64,000 nucleotides of DNA from assembly GCA_050246595.1 (NCBI GenBank), contig JBFWVT010000011.1, positions 1 to 64,000 on the forward strand, in the 5' to 3' direction. Source of the DNA: DATARH01 sp050246595 (GTDB lineage Bacteria; Pseudomonadota; Alphaproteobacteria; ATCC43930; CGMCC-115725). Both the position numbers and the translations under genes were made by a program. Positions 9,585 through 18,073 of the stretch are shown here, in pieces. Position 1 is the stretch's first letter. Every line of letters starts with the position of its first letter. Under the pieces are notes generated by a model that had not been told where the DNA came from, did no database searches, and was given only the letters and a program-made list of their open reading frames with translations.

Positions 9585-10571
9585 CTATTCCATCTCGGGA
9601 CCGCTTTCCGCGAGAATCTCGGCAAACAGCGCGCGGTCGATATTGCCGCCCGACAGCACCACCGCGACCCGCTTGCCGGCGAGCCGCCCATGCTCCTTGA
9701 ACGCGGCGGCGAAGGCGGCGGCGCCGGCCCCCTCGGCGACATTGTGCGTGTCGGTGAAGATGATCCGCATCGCCGCCCGCATCTCGGCCTCCGACACCGT
9801 GACGATGCGGGCCGCGTGCTTCAGGATGATCGCGAGCGCCTCGTCGTCGGGCACGCGGACGGCCAGCCCGCCGGCCATCGTGTCGGCGGAATTGGTCGGC
9901 ACCGCGCGACCGGCGGCAAAGGACAGCGCATAGGTCGGGGCGTTCTCGGCGACGACGCCGACGATCTCGGCGGTTTCTCCGAGCGCCTCGCGCGCCGCGA
10001 TGACGCCGCAGATGCCGCTGCCGAGGCCGATCGGCACATACACCGTGTCGAGCCGGTCAACGCTGCGAAACAGTTCGAGACCGTAGCTCGCGACGCCGCG
10101 CACCAGCAGCGGATCGAACGAGCGCAGCATGTGCAGCTTGTCGGAATCGGCGCGCGCCGCCGCGTATTCGTAGGCCGCCTGGAAATCGTGCCCATGCTCG
10201 ACGAGGTCGGCGCCGAAGCCCCGCATCGCCCGGTTTTTCTCCGGGCTGTTGCCGTGCGGTACGACGATCGTCGCGGCGAGGCCGAGCCGGGTCGCGGCAT
10301 AGGCGATGCTCTGCCCGTGATTGCCGGTCGTGGCGCTGATGATCCCGGCGATACCGGGCTGCACCCGCCGCAGCGCGTCGAGATAGACCAGCCCGCCGCG
10401 CAGTTTGAACGCGCCGATCGGGGTGTGGTTCTCGTGCTTGACCCAAAGCTCGGCGCCGATTCGGCGCGACAGCAGAGGCCAGCAATATTGCGGGGTGGGC
10501 GGAACGACCGTGCGCACGAGCGCGGCGGCGTCGTCGAGCCGGTCGAGCGAGGGGAGGGTGGGCGCGGTCAT
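9585..10571 (-). CDS. PLP-dependent threonine/serine dehydratase-like enzyme
   Basis: A 328-residue fold-type II PLP enzyme. K56 in HTPIGAFKLRGG is the Schiff-base lysine, GLGSGICG is the phosphate-binding glycine loop, and SGGNID near the C-terminus contacts the pyridine ring. Lack of the C-terminal ACT regulatory domain suggests a catabolic dehydratase rather than biosynthetic IlvA. The hydroxyectoine-pathway dehydratase EutB is an alternative, but no ectoine genes are nearby. It is followed closely by the Uma2 gene and preceded 6 bases upstream by a glutathione transferase on the same strand. Confidence 0.83.
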   Translation of the reverse strand: MTAPTLPSLDRLDDAAALVRTVVPPTPQYCWPLLSRRIGAELWVKHENHTPIGAFKLRGGLVYLDALRRVQPGIAGIISATTGNHGQSIAYAATRLGLAATIVVPHGNSPEKNRAMRGFGADLVEHGHDFQAAYEYAAARADSDKLHMLRSFDPLLVRGVASYGLELFRSVDRLDTVYVPIGLGSGICGVIAAREALGETAEIVGVVAENAPTYALSFAAGRAVPTNSADTMAGGLAVRVPDDEALAIILKHAARIVTVSEAEMRAAMRIIFTDTHNVAEGAGAAAFAAAFKEHGRLAGKRVAVVLSGGNIDRALFAEILAESGPEME

Positions 10572-10577
10572 TTCGCG

Positions 10578-11225
10578 TCAGCCGGCGGGCTGTCCGGGAA
10601 GGGGATGCTGCGGCATCAGCGCGTCGTCGATCTGCCCGGCGCGCAACGCCGCAGGCCGCGACGCGAGGTGTTGCCAATAGCTTTCAAATGCCGGGCGCTT
10701 CTCGATCGTGCCGAACTCCATACCGTACCAGAGATGCGACCCGAGATAGACATCGGCCGCGGTGAAACGCTCGCCGACGATGTAGTCGCGGCCCGAAAGC
10801 GCATCGTCGAGCGTATCGATAACAGCTTGATAGGTGCCGTAGCCCATCATCATTTCCCGCCCCGGCGGCACGGCGAAACCCATCGCCTTGTTGGTCGCCG
10901 CGGCTTCCAGCGGTCCGGCCGCGAAGAACAGCCAGCGGTAATAGGGCGCGCGCAGCCGATCGCCGTGCGGCGGCGCCAGACCGGACTCGGGAAACGCATC
11001 GGCCAGATAGGCGCAGATCGCCGCGGTTTCGGTGACGACGGCCTCGCCGTGGCGCAATGCCGGCACCTTGCCCATCGGGTTGATCGCGAGATAGGCGGGC
11101 GCCTTCATCGTCGTGCCGTAATCGAGGATTTCGGTGCGATAAGGCCGACCGACCTCTTCGAGCATCCAGCGCACGATCCGGCCGCGCGACATCGGGTGGG
11201 TGTAGAATACGAGTTCGTCAGCCAT
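10578..11225 (-). CDS. Glutathione S-transferase family protein
   Basis: A 215-residue cytosolic GST. The N-terminal thioredoxin-like domain has YTHPMSRGRIVRWMLEE and the cis-proline region NPMGKVPAL, followed by ETAAICAYLAD; an all-helical C-terminal domain follows with the buried-Asp motif FTAADVYLG. It probably conjugates or isomerises electrophiles with glutathione. The start at 11225 is chosen because a GGGGG run lies about 6 bases upstream; an in-frame GTG at 11246 adds seven poorly conserved residues. It lies 6 bases before the dehydratase, consistent with cotranscription. Confidence 0.87.
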   Translation of the reverse strand: MADELVFYTHPMSRGRIVRWMLEEVGRPYRTEILDYGTTMKAPAYLAINPMGKVPALRHGEAVVTETAAICAYLADAFPESGLAPPHGDRLRAPYYRWLFFAAGPLEAAATNKAMGFAVPPGREMMMGYGTYQAVIDTLDDALSGRDYIVGERFTAADVYLGSHLWYGMEFGTIEKRPAFESYWQHLASRPAALRAGQIDDALMPQHPLPGQPAG

Positions 11226-11290
11226 CGAAACCCCCATTCCGAGCACTGTCAGCCCACCACAGATAGGGACAACGCGGTGTCGCCGCTATT

Positions 11291-11527
11291 ATGGAGAGCC
11301 TTCCGGCGCCGTTCGTTTTGACCATGGAGGCGACGACCGCTAGGCTTGTCGCGATGCGAACCCAAGGTCCACAACCCGTCCCGCCGCCCGGTACGCCGCC
11401 GGTGCCGCCGCCCGACCCGTCACAACCGCCGCCGATCACCGAGCCGCCGCCGCCGATCCCGGTGCCGCGGCCCGATCCGCCGCCGCCGCCGGTGCGCAAC
11501 CGGCTGGTCGGGCCGCCGCGCATCTGA
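11291..11527 (+). CDS. Proline-rich small protein (doubtful)
   Basis: A 78-codon frame whose last 50 or so residues are dominated by PPP and PxP repeats, ending in RNRLVGPPRI. No ribosome site is obvious at 11291, and an ATG at 11354 is another start. Proline (CCG) codons arise easily in GC-rich DNA, so this may be chance. In its favour, the frame fills an otherwise empty gap and the opposite frame is equally low-complexity. No known family is recognised. Confidence 0.35.
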   Translation: MESLPAPFVLTMEATTARLVAMRTQGPQPVPPPGTPPVPPPDPSQPPPITEPPPPIPVPRPDPPPPPVRNRLVGPPRI

Positions 11528-11556
11528 CTGTCGAACCGGGGTTCCGCGCCGCGTCG

Positions 11557-12411
11557 TCAGCCCTTCTGGCGCCATCCCTTGTTGCCGCGGCCGCCGACAA
11601 ACCCGGCGCGAACCCGTTGTTTGAGCAGCGCCGGGGCGCGGAAGCGCTCGCCATAGGCCTCGTGCAGGATGTCCAAGGTCTGCAAGGCCAGTTTCGAGCC
11701 GATTGCGTCCATCAGCTCGAACGGCCCCATCGGATGACCGAGACCAAGCCGGCACGCCGTGTCGATGTCCTCCGGTGTCGCCACGCCATCCTCGACAAGG
11801 CGAACCGCCTCGGCGAGAAAGATCAGAAACATGCGGTTGACCGCGAAACCGGCGACATCCTTGACGTGGATCGGCGTCTTGCCCGCCTCGCGGCACAGCC
11901 GGATCGCGGTCTCGACCGTCTCGGGCGCGGTCTCGAAAGCCGGGATCACCTCGACCAGCTTCATGCGCGAGGCCGGCGAGAAATAATGCGTGCCGATAAA
12001 AAGCGGTCGGCGCGCCTCGCCGACATAGGAAGCCAGGGTCGAGATCGGGATCGTCGAGGTGTTGCTGGCGAAAATGCAACCGGGACCGCAGGCCCGGTCG
12101 AGGGTGCGGTAGATCTCGGCCTTGACCGCCTCGTCCTCGAACACCGCCTCGGTGACAAAATCGCGGTCGGCGAAATCGTCGAGCACTGATGTCATGCGGA
12201 TGCGGGCGAGCGCCGGGTCCCTGTCCTCTTCCTTGAAAAAGCCGCGCGGGATGCCGCGGTCGAGCACCGTCGCGAGCCGGCTTCCGGCTGCTGCGAGCTG
12301 TTCGTCGGTGCGGTCGGAGAGCACGACATCGTGTCCGGCGAGCGCGAACACGAGCGCGATCTCCGCTCCCATCAACCCGGCGCCGACAACGCCGATTTTT
12401 TCCTTTGCCAT
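11557..12411 (-). CDS. 3-hydroxyacyl-CoA dehydrogenase
   Basis: A 284-residue NAD-dependent 3-hydroxyacyl-CoA (probably 3-hydroxybutyryl-CoA) dehydrogenase, a beta-oxidation or butanoate step. The Rossmann loop GAGLMG is at 10-15. The catalytic histidine region reads GTHYFSPA, with SNTSTIPIS and DVAGFAVNRMF also conserved. Length fits the single-domain Hbd/PaaH type. It is a stand-alone gene on the minus strand, downstream of a second GST with a repeat element between. Substrate chain length is not visible. Confidence 0.88.
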   Translation of the reverse strand: MAKEKIGVVGAGLMGAEIALVFALAGHDVVLSDRTDEQLAAAGSRLATVLDRGIPRGFFKEEDRDPALARIRMTSVLDDFADRDFVTEAVFEDEAVKAEIYRTLDRACGPGCIFASNTSTIPISTLASYVGEARRPLFIGTHYFSPASRMKLVEVIPAFETAPETVETAIRLCREAGKTPIHVKDVAGFAVNRMFLIFLAEAVRLVEDGVATPEDIDTACRLGLGHPMGPFELMDAIGSKLALQTLDILHEAYGERFRAPALLKQRVRAGFVGGRGNKGWRQKG

Positions 12412-12457
12412 ATCGCAAACCTGTTTCGGGTCGAATGTAACGCGAGGTCACCAACGC

Positions 12458-12545
12458 AGTCGTCGTCCCGGCGGAGGCCGGGACCCACAGCCCCGGCGCC
12501 CGGGCGGTTGCCGGCATGGATTCCGGCTTTCGCCGGAATGACGAC
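12458..12545. repeat. REP-like palindromic intergenic repeat
   Basis: Two hairpin modules back to back: CGTCCCGGCGGAGGCCGGGAC and a segment like GGATTCCGGCTTTCGCCGGAAT, joined by a GC-rich spacer. This composition is typical of dispersed extragenic repeats in alphaproteobacteria. It lies between the hydroxyacyl-CoA dehydrogenase start and the GST stop, so it would be transcribed if the two minus-strand genes share a message. Confidence 0.7.
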
Positions 12546-12557
12546 TCGTAGGAAGCA

Positions 12558-13280
12558 TCACCGCGCCGCGAACTGCGTCGCGCCGAACGTGTTCTCGCGC
12601 TCGGTGTCGTCGATCTTGCGGTCGCGCTGCTGGTCGGACAGCACCGCGAGACCGCGCTGCACCGCCGGGCGCGCGTTGATCTCGTCGTACCAGCGCTTGA
12701 CGGACGGATACTCGGCAAGATCGAGGCTGCCGCGTTCGGCGAACCGGATGCCGGCCTGTGAACCGGTCCTGATCCACGGAAAGGTGATGATGTCGGCCAT
12801 GCTGTATTCGTCGCCGGCCAGCCACTGCGTCTCGTCGAGGCGACGGTTCAGGACGCGGGTCAGCCGCCTGACCTCGTTGGTGTAGCGCTCGATCGCGTAG
12901 GGTACCTTTTCCGGGGCGTAGGCGCCGAAATGGTTCCACTGACCGAACATCGGGCCGATCCCGCCCATCTGGAACATCATCCATTCCAGGCACTTGTAGC
13001 GCCCGATCGGGTCTTTCGGGATCAGCCTGCCGCCGGTCTTCTCGGACAGGTAGATCAGGATCGCGGCCGATTCGAACAGCGTGAACTTCTCGCCGCCGGG
13101 GCCGTCCGGATCGACGATCGCCGGGATGCGGTGATTGCGCGTGATCGCGAGAAATTCCGGCTTGAACTGGTCGCCGGCCCCGATATCGACCGGGATCACC
13201 TTGTATTCGAGACCGAGTTCCTCAAGCGCGATATGCACCTTGTGGCCGTTCGGGGTCGGCCAGGACCACACTTCCAGCAT
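12558..13280 (-). CDS. YghU/YfcG-like (nu-class) glutathione S-transferase
   Basis: A 240-residue GST resembling the nu-class YfcG/YghU proteins, which act as disulfide-bond reductases using glutathione. Characteristic segments are WPTPNGHKVHIALEELG near the N-terminus, HRIPAIVDPDGPGG, and TLFESAAILIYLSEKTG. The C-terminal domain has YSMADIITFPWI. The start at 13280 is supported by GGAGG 7 bases upstream; upstream in-frame starts would prepend a non-conserved 22 residues. It is divergent from the alcohol dehydrogenase. Confidence 0.87.
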   Translation of the reverse strand: MLEVWSWPTPNGHKVHIALEELGLEYKVIPVDIGAGDQFKPEFLAITRNHRIPAIVDPDGPGGEKFTLFESAAILIYLSEKTGGRLIPKDPIGRYKCLEWMMFQMGGIGPMFGQWNHFGAYAPEKVPYAIERYTNEVRRLTRVLNRRLDETQWLAGDEYSMADIITFPWIRTGSQAGIRFAERGSLDLAEYPSVKRWYDEINARPAVQRGLAVLSDQQRDRKIDDTERENTFGATQFAAR

Positions 13281-13448
13281 CGCGCGCCTCCGCGTCATGG
13301 CGTCTGTCCGGGCCGGTATTAGCCCGACAAACCGGTCCGGTGGCAAGCGCCGGAAAGCGGTTGCCGGTGCGCTCCGCCGCGGCCGGCGTTAACCCGCGGG
13401 AGGGCGGGTCCCATGTCCGCCTGTGTTGTCCAACCGGGAGACCGTGGC

Positions 13449-14522
13449 ATGCCCAAGATGAAGGCGGCGATTTTTATCGAGCCCGGGCGCATCGTACTGG
13501 ACGAGAAACCAATCCCCGATGTCGGGCCGCTCGACGCTCTCATCCGGGTCACGACGACGACGATCTGCGGCACCGACATCCACATCCTGAAAGGCGAGTA
13601 CCCGGTGCGGCGAGGGCTGACGGTCGGTCACGAGCCGGTCGGGGTGATCGAGAAACTGGGCGCCGCGGTGCAGGGGTATCGCGAGGGACAGCGGGTCGTC
13701 GCCGGCGCGATCACGCCGAGCGGCTACAGCGAGGCCTGTCTGTCCGGCGCGCATTCGCAGGACGGCGCGGGGACGGCGCACGGCTGGAAGCCAATGGGCG
13801 GCTGGCGGTTCGGCAACACGATCGACGGCTGTCAGGCCGAATACGTGCTGGTGCCGGACGCGATGGCCAACCTCGCCCCGGTCCCCGATGCGCTTGGCGA
13901 CGAGCAGGTGCTGATGTGCCCGGACATCATGTCCACCGGGTTTAGCGGCGCCGAGCGCGGCGGTGTGCGCATCGGCGATGCGGTCGTTGTGTTCGCGCAG
14001 GGTCCGATCGGGCTGTGTGCGACGCTCGGCGCGCGGCTGATGGGCGCGTCGTGCATCATCGCGGTCGAGAGCATTGCCGAGCGCGCCGCAATGGCCAAGC
14101 GTCTCGGCGCCGACCATGTCATCGACTTCCGCCAGGCCGATCCGGTCGCCGAGATCATGCGGCTGACCGAGGGGCGCGGGGTCGATGTCGCGATCGAGGC
14201 GCTCGGGACGCAGGCGACGTTCGAATCCTGTCTGCGCGTGCTGCGTCCGGGCGGCACGCTGTCGAGCCTCGGCGTCTATTCGCGGGACCTGGCGATCCCG
14301 CTCGGCGCCTTTGCCGCCGGGCTTGGCGACCATACGATCGTCACGACGCTGTGCCCCGGCGGAAAGGAGCGGATGCGGCGTCTGATGAACATCATCGCGA
14401 GCGGACGCGGCGACCTGCAAGCCTTTGTCACCCACCGCTTCCGGCTCGACGATATCGAAAAGGCCTACGATCTGTTCGCGAACCAGCGCGACGGAGTCGT
14501 GAAGGTGGCGATCACGCCCTGA
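13449..14522 (+). CDS. Zinc-dependent secondary alcohol dehydrogenase
   Basis: A 357-residue medium-chain dehydrogenase most like the Clostridium/Thermoanaerobacter secondary-alcohol (isopropanol) dehydrogenases. Catalytic zinc ligands appear as C40 (TTICGTDIH), H61-E62 (VGHEPVG) and D159 (CPDIMSTG). The four-cysteine structural zinc lobe of horse-liver-type ADHs is missing, as in the clostridial enzymes. The cofactor loop reads FAQGPIGLCA. The ATG at 13449 is chosen over 13413 because the added residues are not conserved; 13458 is also possible. Substrate inferred from family only. Confidence 0.87.
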   Translation: MPKMKAAIFIEPGRIVLDEKPIPDVGPLDALIRVTTTTICGTDIHILKGEYPVRRGLTVGHEPVGVIEKLGAAVQGYREGQRVVAGAITPSGYSEACLSGAHSQDGAGTAHGWKPMGGWRFGNTIDGCQAEYVLVPDAMANLAPVPDALGDEQVLMCPDIMSTGFSGAERGGVRIGDAVVVFAQGPIGLCATLGARLMGASCIIAVESIAERAAMAKRLGADHVIDFRQADPVAEIMRLTEGRGVDVAIEALGTQATFESCLRVLRPGGTLSSLGVYSRDLAIPLGAFAAGLGDHTIVTTLCPGGKERMRRLMNIIASGRGDLQAFVTHRFRLDDIEKAYDLFANQRDGVVKVAITP

Positions 14523-14531
14523 GCCGGGGGC

Positions 14532-16316
14532 CTATCTGCGGCCGAACAGGCGTTCGATGTCGCCGAGGGCGAGTTCGACATAGGTCGGGCGGCCGTGGTT
14601 GCATTGGCCGCTGTTCGGCGTCACCTCCATCTGGCGCAAGAGCGCGTCCATCTCGTCGCGGCTGAGACGGTTGCCGGCGCGCACGCTCGAATGACAGGCC
14701 AGGGTGCCGCAGACGCTCTCGATCCGCTCCCGGAGCGCCAGCGCGTCGCCCCATTCGGCGAGTTCGTCGGCCAGATCGCGCACCAGCGCGTGCACATCGA
14801 GGCCGGGGATCAGGGAAGGCACTTCGCGCACGATCACCGCGCCGGTCCCGAACTTCTCCAGCACAAGACCGAATTCGGCCAGCTCCTCGGCGCGCGCCGC
14901 AAGCCGGTCGGCCGCCGTCGGGTCGAGTTCGACAATCTCGGGCAGCAATAATATCTGCCGCGCCACCCCGTCGCGCTGCAGCGCCTGTTTCATGCGCTCG
15001 TAGACGAGGCGCTCGTGCGCGGCGTGCTGATCGACCAGCACGATCCCGGTCGCGGTCTCGGCCAGGATATAGGTGCCGTGAAGCTGCGCCCGCGCATGGC
15101 CGAGCGGGGCGTCGGAGAGCGGTTCGGGTTCGGCGCGCGGCTCGGGGACGGCCCCGGCGAGTGCCGATGCGCCGGACGGCATAAACATTGCCGCCGCCGT
15201 CTCGGCCAGACTCGATGGCGGCGTGCTCGGCGGAAACAGAAAACGCGACGCGGTTGAGGGCCGCGCTCCGCCATTGCCGGGCCGGAAGGCGGCAAGCGCC
15301 GCGGCGCTCGTCGTTGTCGAGACGCGTTGACCCGCCGCCTCCAGCGCATGGCGCAGCGCGCCGACGATCAATCCGCGCACCAGCCCCGAATCGCGAAAGC
15401 GGATCTCGGTCTTGGCGGGGTGCACGTTGACATCGATCTCGCCCGGCGGTCCGTCGAGAAACAGCGCGACAACCGGGTGGCGGTCGCGCGCCAGCAGATC
15501 GTGATAGGCGCCGCGCACCGCGCCGACCAAGAGCTTGTCGCGCACCGGGCGGGCGTTGACGACGAGATACTGGTCGCGCGGCAGACCGCGGTTCAGGGTC
15601 GGCAGACCGATCAGACCGGCGAGGGAAAACCCGTCGCGCGAGGCAGCCACCGGCACCGAGTTCTCGGCGAAATCGCGCCCGAGCAGCGCTGTGAGCCTGT
15701 CCTCGCGCGACATCGCCGGCGGCAGGCGCAGCAACACCCGTTCGTCGTCGCCGATCACCGTGAAACCGATTTGCGGACAGGCCATCGCGAGCCGGCGCAC
15801 CGCGTCGAGCGCGTAGTCGCGCTCGCTGCGCGCGGTTTTGAGAAATTTGAGCCGCGCCGGGGTGGCGAAAAACAGGTCGCGCACCTCGACCCGCGTCCCC
15901 GGCGGGTGCGCCGCCGGAACCGGTTGCCGCTTTGCGCCGCCCTCGACCATGATCTCCCAGGCGTTGTCGGCCCCCTTCGGGCGCGACACGATCCGCAGCC
16001 GGCTGACCGCGCCGATCGACGGCAACGCCTCGCCGCGAAACCCGAGAAATTTGATGTCTAGGATATCGTCGCCGGGCAGTTTCGACGTGCAATGCCGCTC
16101 GACCGCGAGGTCGAGTTCATCGCGGGTCATGCCGGCGCCGTCATCGCCGACCATGACCAGCGCCCTGCCGCCGTCGCGCAATACGATCTCGATGTTGCGC
16201 GCGCCGGCGTCGATCGCGTTCTCGACCAGTTCCTTGACGGCGGCGGCCGGGCGCTCGATGACTTCGCCGGCGGCGATGCGGTTGACCAGGACCGGCGGCA
16301 GAAGGCGGATGTTCAT
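14532..16316 (-). CDS. mutL: DNA mismatch repair endonuclease MutL
   Basis: A 594-residue MutL, the ATPase and nicking partner of MutS. N-terminal GHKL ATPase motifs are clear: ENAIDAGA (32-39), DDGAGM (58-63), GFRGEAL (92-98) and the later HPAKTEIRF. A proline/alanine-rich linker of about 330-405 leads to the C-terminal endonuclease with the metal site DQHAAHERLVYE (429-440), ACHSSVRAG and CNHGRPT. The endonuclease motifs mean this MutL can nick DNA itself, as in organisms without MutH. It converges with the alcohol dehydrogenase and is divergent from the transporter 35 bases away. Confidence 0.97.
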   Translation of the reverse strand: MNIRLLPPVLVNRIAAGEVIERPAAAVKELVENAIDAGARNIEIVLRDGGRALVMVGDDGAGMTRDELDLAVERHCTSKLPGDDILDIKFLGFRGEALPSIGAVSRLRIVSRPKGADNAWEIMVEGGAKRQPVPAAHPPGTRVEVRDLFFATPARLKFLKTARSERDYALDAVRRLAMACPQIGFTVIGDDERVLLRLPPAMSREDRLTALLGRDFAENSVPVAASRDGFSLAGLIGLPTLNRGLPRDQYLVVNARPVRDKLLVGAVRGAYHDLLARDRHPVVALFLDGPPGEIDVNVHPAKTEIRFRDSGLVRGLIVGALRHALEAAGQRVSTTTSAAALAAFRPGNGGARPSTASRFLFPPSTPPSSLAETAAAMFMPSGASALAGAVPEPRAEPEPLSDAPLGHARAQLHGTYILAETATGIVLVDQHAAHERLVYERMKQALQRDGVARQILLLPEIVELDPTAADRLAARAEELAEFGLVLEKFGTGAVIVREVPSLIPGLDVHALVRDLADELAEWGDALALRERIESVCGTLACHSSVRAGNRLSRDEMDALLRQMEVTPNSGQCNHGRPTYVELALGDIERLFGRR

Positions 16317-16351
16317 CGGATCATTCTACGCGATCGCGGATTGACGGAAAT

Positions 16352-17272
16352 ATGAGCACCGCCGAGCCGCAGACGCAGACCGCGCAGATGCAGGCGGCGC
16401 GGCGCAATCAGATCCCGCGCGGCATCGCTTATATGGTTGCCTCGACGGTGATGTTCGCCGGCGGCAATGCTGTCGTCAAATGGCAGCTCGAGAGCTACCC
16501 GCTTGGCGAGGTCGCGTTCTCCCGCACATTGTTCGCGTTTCTGACGGTGGCGATCATCGTGCTGCCGCGCGCCGGTCTCGGCGTGCTGCGCACAAGGCGC
16601 TATCGCGAGCATCTGCAGCGCGGGCTGTCGCAATTCGGCTCGATGGTGTGCTGGCTGCTGGCGGTCAGCGTGCTCTCTCTCGGCGCCGCGACCGCGATCG
16701 GATTTGCCGCGCCGCTCTTCACAACGCTGCTCTCGATCGTGGTCCTCAAGGAGAAAGTGGGCATCCATCGCTGGTCGGCGCTGATCGTCGGCTTTATCGG
16801 GGTCATCGTCATCACCGATCCCGGCCCCGGCATGCTGACCTATGGGGCGTTGTTCGCGCTCGGAAATGCCATCCTGATCTCGACCGTAGCGATCGCGATT
16901 CGCCGCATGAGCGTGTCGGAATCGACCGAGACGCTGACCCTCTACCAGATGAGCATCATGCTGCTCTGCACGGTCTGTCTGCTGCCGTTCGGGTTCCGGC
17001 TGCCGGCGTGGTACGACGCGCTGGCGCTGGCCCTGGCCGGGGTCGGCAACGGGATCGCGCAGTTCTGGTGGACGCGTTCGCTGTCGCTGGCGCCGCCCTC
17101 GGCGGTCGTGCCGTTCAATTATCTGTCGCTGGTCTGGGCCTCGATGCTCGGTTTTGCGATCTGGGGCGATGTGCCGACCCCGGGATTGCTGCTCGGCTCG
17201 GCGATCGTCGTCGCCTCGGGTCTCTATATCCTGTGGCGGGAGACGATGCGGCGGGGGCGGTCTGCAACATGA
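16352..17272 (+). CDS. EamA/DMT-family transporter
   Basis: A 306-residue inner-membrane protein with about ten hydrophobic segments arranged as two EamA repeats (roughly residues 22-155 and 165-295). The first repeat begins GIAYMVASTVMFAGGNAVVKW and the end of the second carries LSLVWASMLGFAIWGD. Such transporters export metabolites or amino acids; the substrate is unknown. It starts 35 bases from the divergent mutL start and is followed by an inverted repeat at 17272-17307. Confidence 0.88.
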   Translation: MSTAEPQTQTAQMQAARRNQIPRGIAYMVASTVMFAGGNAVVKWQLESYPLGEVAFSRTLFAFLTVAIIVLPRAGLGVLRTRRYREHLQRGLSQFGSMVCWLLAVSVLSLGAATAIGFAAPLFTTLLSIVVLKEKVGIHRWSALIVGFIGVIVITDPGPGMLTYGALFALGNAILISTVAIAIRRMSVSESTETLTLYQMSIMLLCTVCLLPFGFRLPAWYDALALALAGVGNGIAQFWWTRSLSLAPPSAVVPFNYLSLVWASMLGFAIWGDVPTPGLLLGSAIVVASGLYILWRETMRRGRSAT

Positions 17273-17307
17273 CTCCCCTCTCCCCCCTGAAGGGGGGAGA
17301 GGGGAGT
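17272..17307. terminator. Perfect 17-bp inverted repeat between convergent genes
   Basis: ACTCCCCTCTCCCCCCT is followed by a two-base centre and its exact reverse complement, right at the end of the transporter gene and 11 bases before the end of the dienelactone hydrolase. No T-tract follows on either strand. It may act as a bidirectional terminator or be one of the CTCCCC-type extragenic repeats that recur in this window (50665, 54852, 62771). Confidence 0.45.
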
Positions 17308-17318
17308 TCGGGGTCGTC

Positions 17319-17978
17319 CTACAGATGCCGTTCGAGAAACCCGGCCATTCGCTCCCAGGCCTGGTTGGCGCAGGCGACATCGTAGACCGGGCTGCGCTCG
17401 TTAAAGAAGGCGTGCGCCGCGTCGTAGCGATAAATCTCGGGCGACTGGCCGGATGCCTGCATCGCCGCTTCGAGATCGTTGACCGCTTCGGGGGTGCACC
17501 AATCGTCCTGGTTTGCGAAATGGCCCTGAAACGGCGCCTTGATCCGGGCCGGGGCGGCGAACTCCTTGGGCGGGATGCCATAAAAGCAGATTCCGGCGGC
17601 GAGATCGGGAATATGCACGAGAGCGGCGATCGTCAGTGCGCCGCCCATGCAGAACCCCATCACCGCGACCTTGCCGCTGCTGCTCCTGAGATGGTCGGCG
17701 GCGCCGCGCAGATCCTGGTTGGTCGCGTCGGCGAAATCGAGACCGGTCATCAGATGGTTGGCCTCGTCCGGAGTGGCGGTGATCCGGCCCTTGTAGAGGT
17801 CGGGGGCGAGCGCGTTGTAGCCGGCGCGCGCGAACCGGTCGGCGACGCCGCAGATCTGGTCGTTGAGACCCCACCATTCCTGGATCACGACGATACCCGG
17901 CCGACCCCTTCCGGCTTCGGCCAGATAGGCTTTTGTCCGGCCGCCATCGGGACGCGTGAACTCGATCATGCCGCCCAT
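17319..17978 (-). CDS. Dienelactone hydrolase family protein
   Basis: A 219-residue alpha/beta hydrolase with a cysteine nucleophile. C110 sits in GFCMGG, E34 in IQEWWGLN matches the activating glutamate of the family, and the base is the histidine in YDAAHAFFNE. Classical members hydrolyse dienelactone to maleylacetate in chloroaromatic degradation, but many relatives have other ester or lactone substrates. The ATG at 17978 follows GGAGG with normal spacing. It is a single gene, convergent with the transporter. Confidence 0.87.
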   Translation of the reverse strand: MGGMIEFTRPDGGRTKAYLAEAGRGRPGIVVIQEWWGLNDQICGVADRFARAGYNALAPDLYKGRITATPDEANHLMTGLDFADATNQDLRGAADHLRSSSGKVAVMGFCMGGALTIAALVHIPDLAAGICFYGIPPKEFAAPARIKAPFQGHFANQDDWCTPEAVNDLEAAMQASGQSPEIYRYDAAHAFFNERSPVYDVACANQAWERMAGFLERHL

Positions 17979-18073
17979 GTCTCGCCTCCACCGTGGTCAG
18001 CCGTACTTTAGGCCCGGCGGAGCGTGACGCAAGTCGCCATCCGGCCAATGGCAGCAGCTTGCGCCGCGAGGCG

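Noticed and set aside
17272..17307. Attachment site or mobile-element end
   Set aside because: A perfect hairpin at the end of two convergent genes is better explained by a terminator or REP; no integrase or duplicated core is seen.
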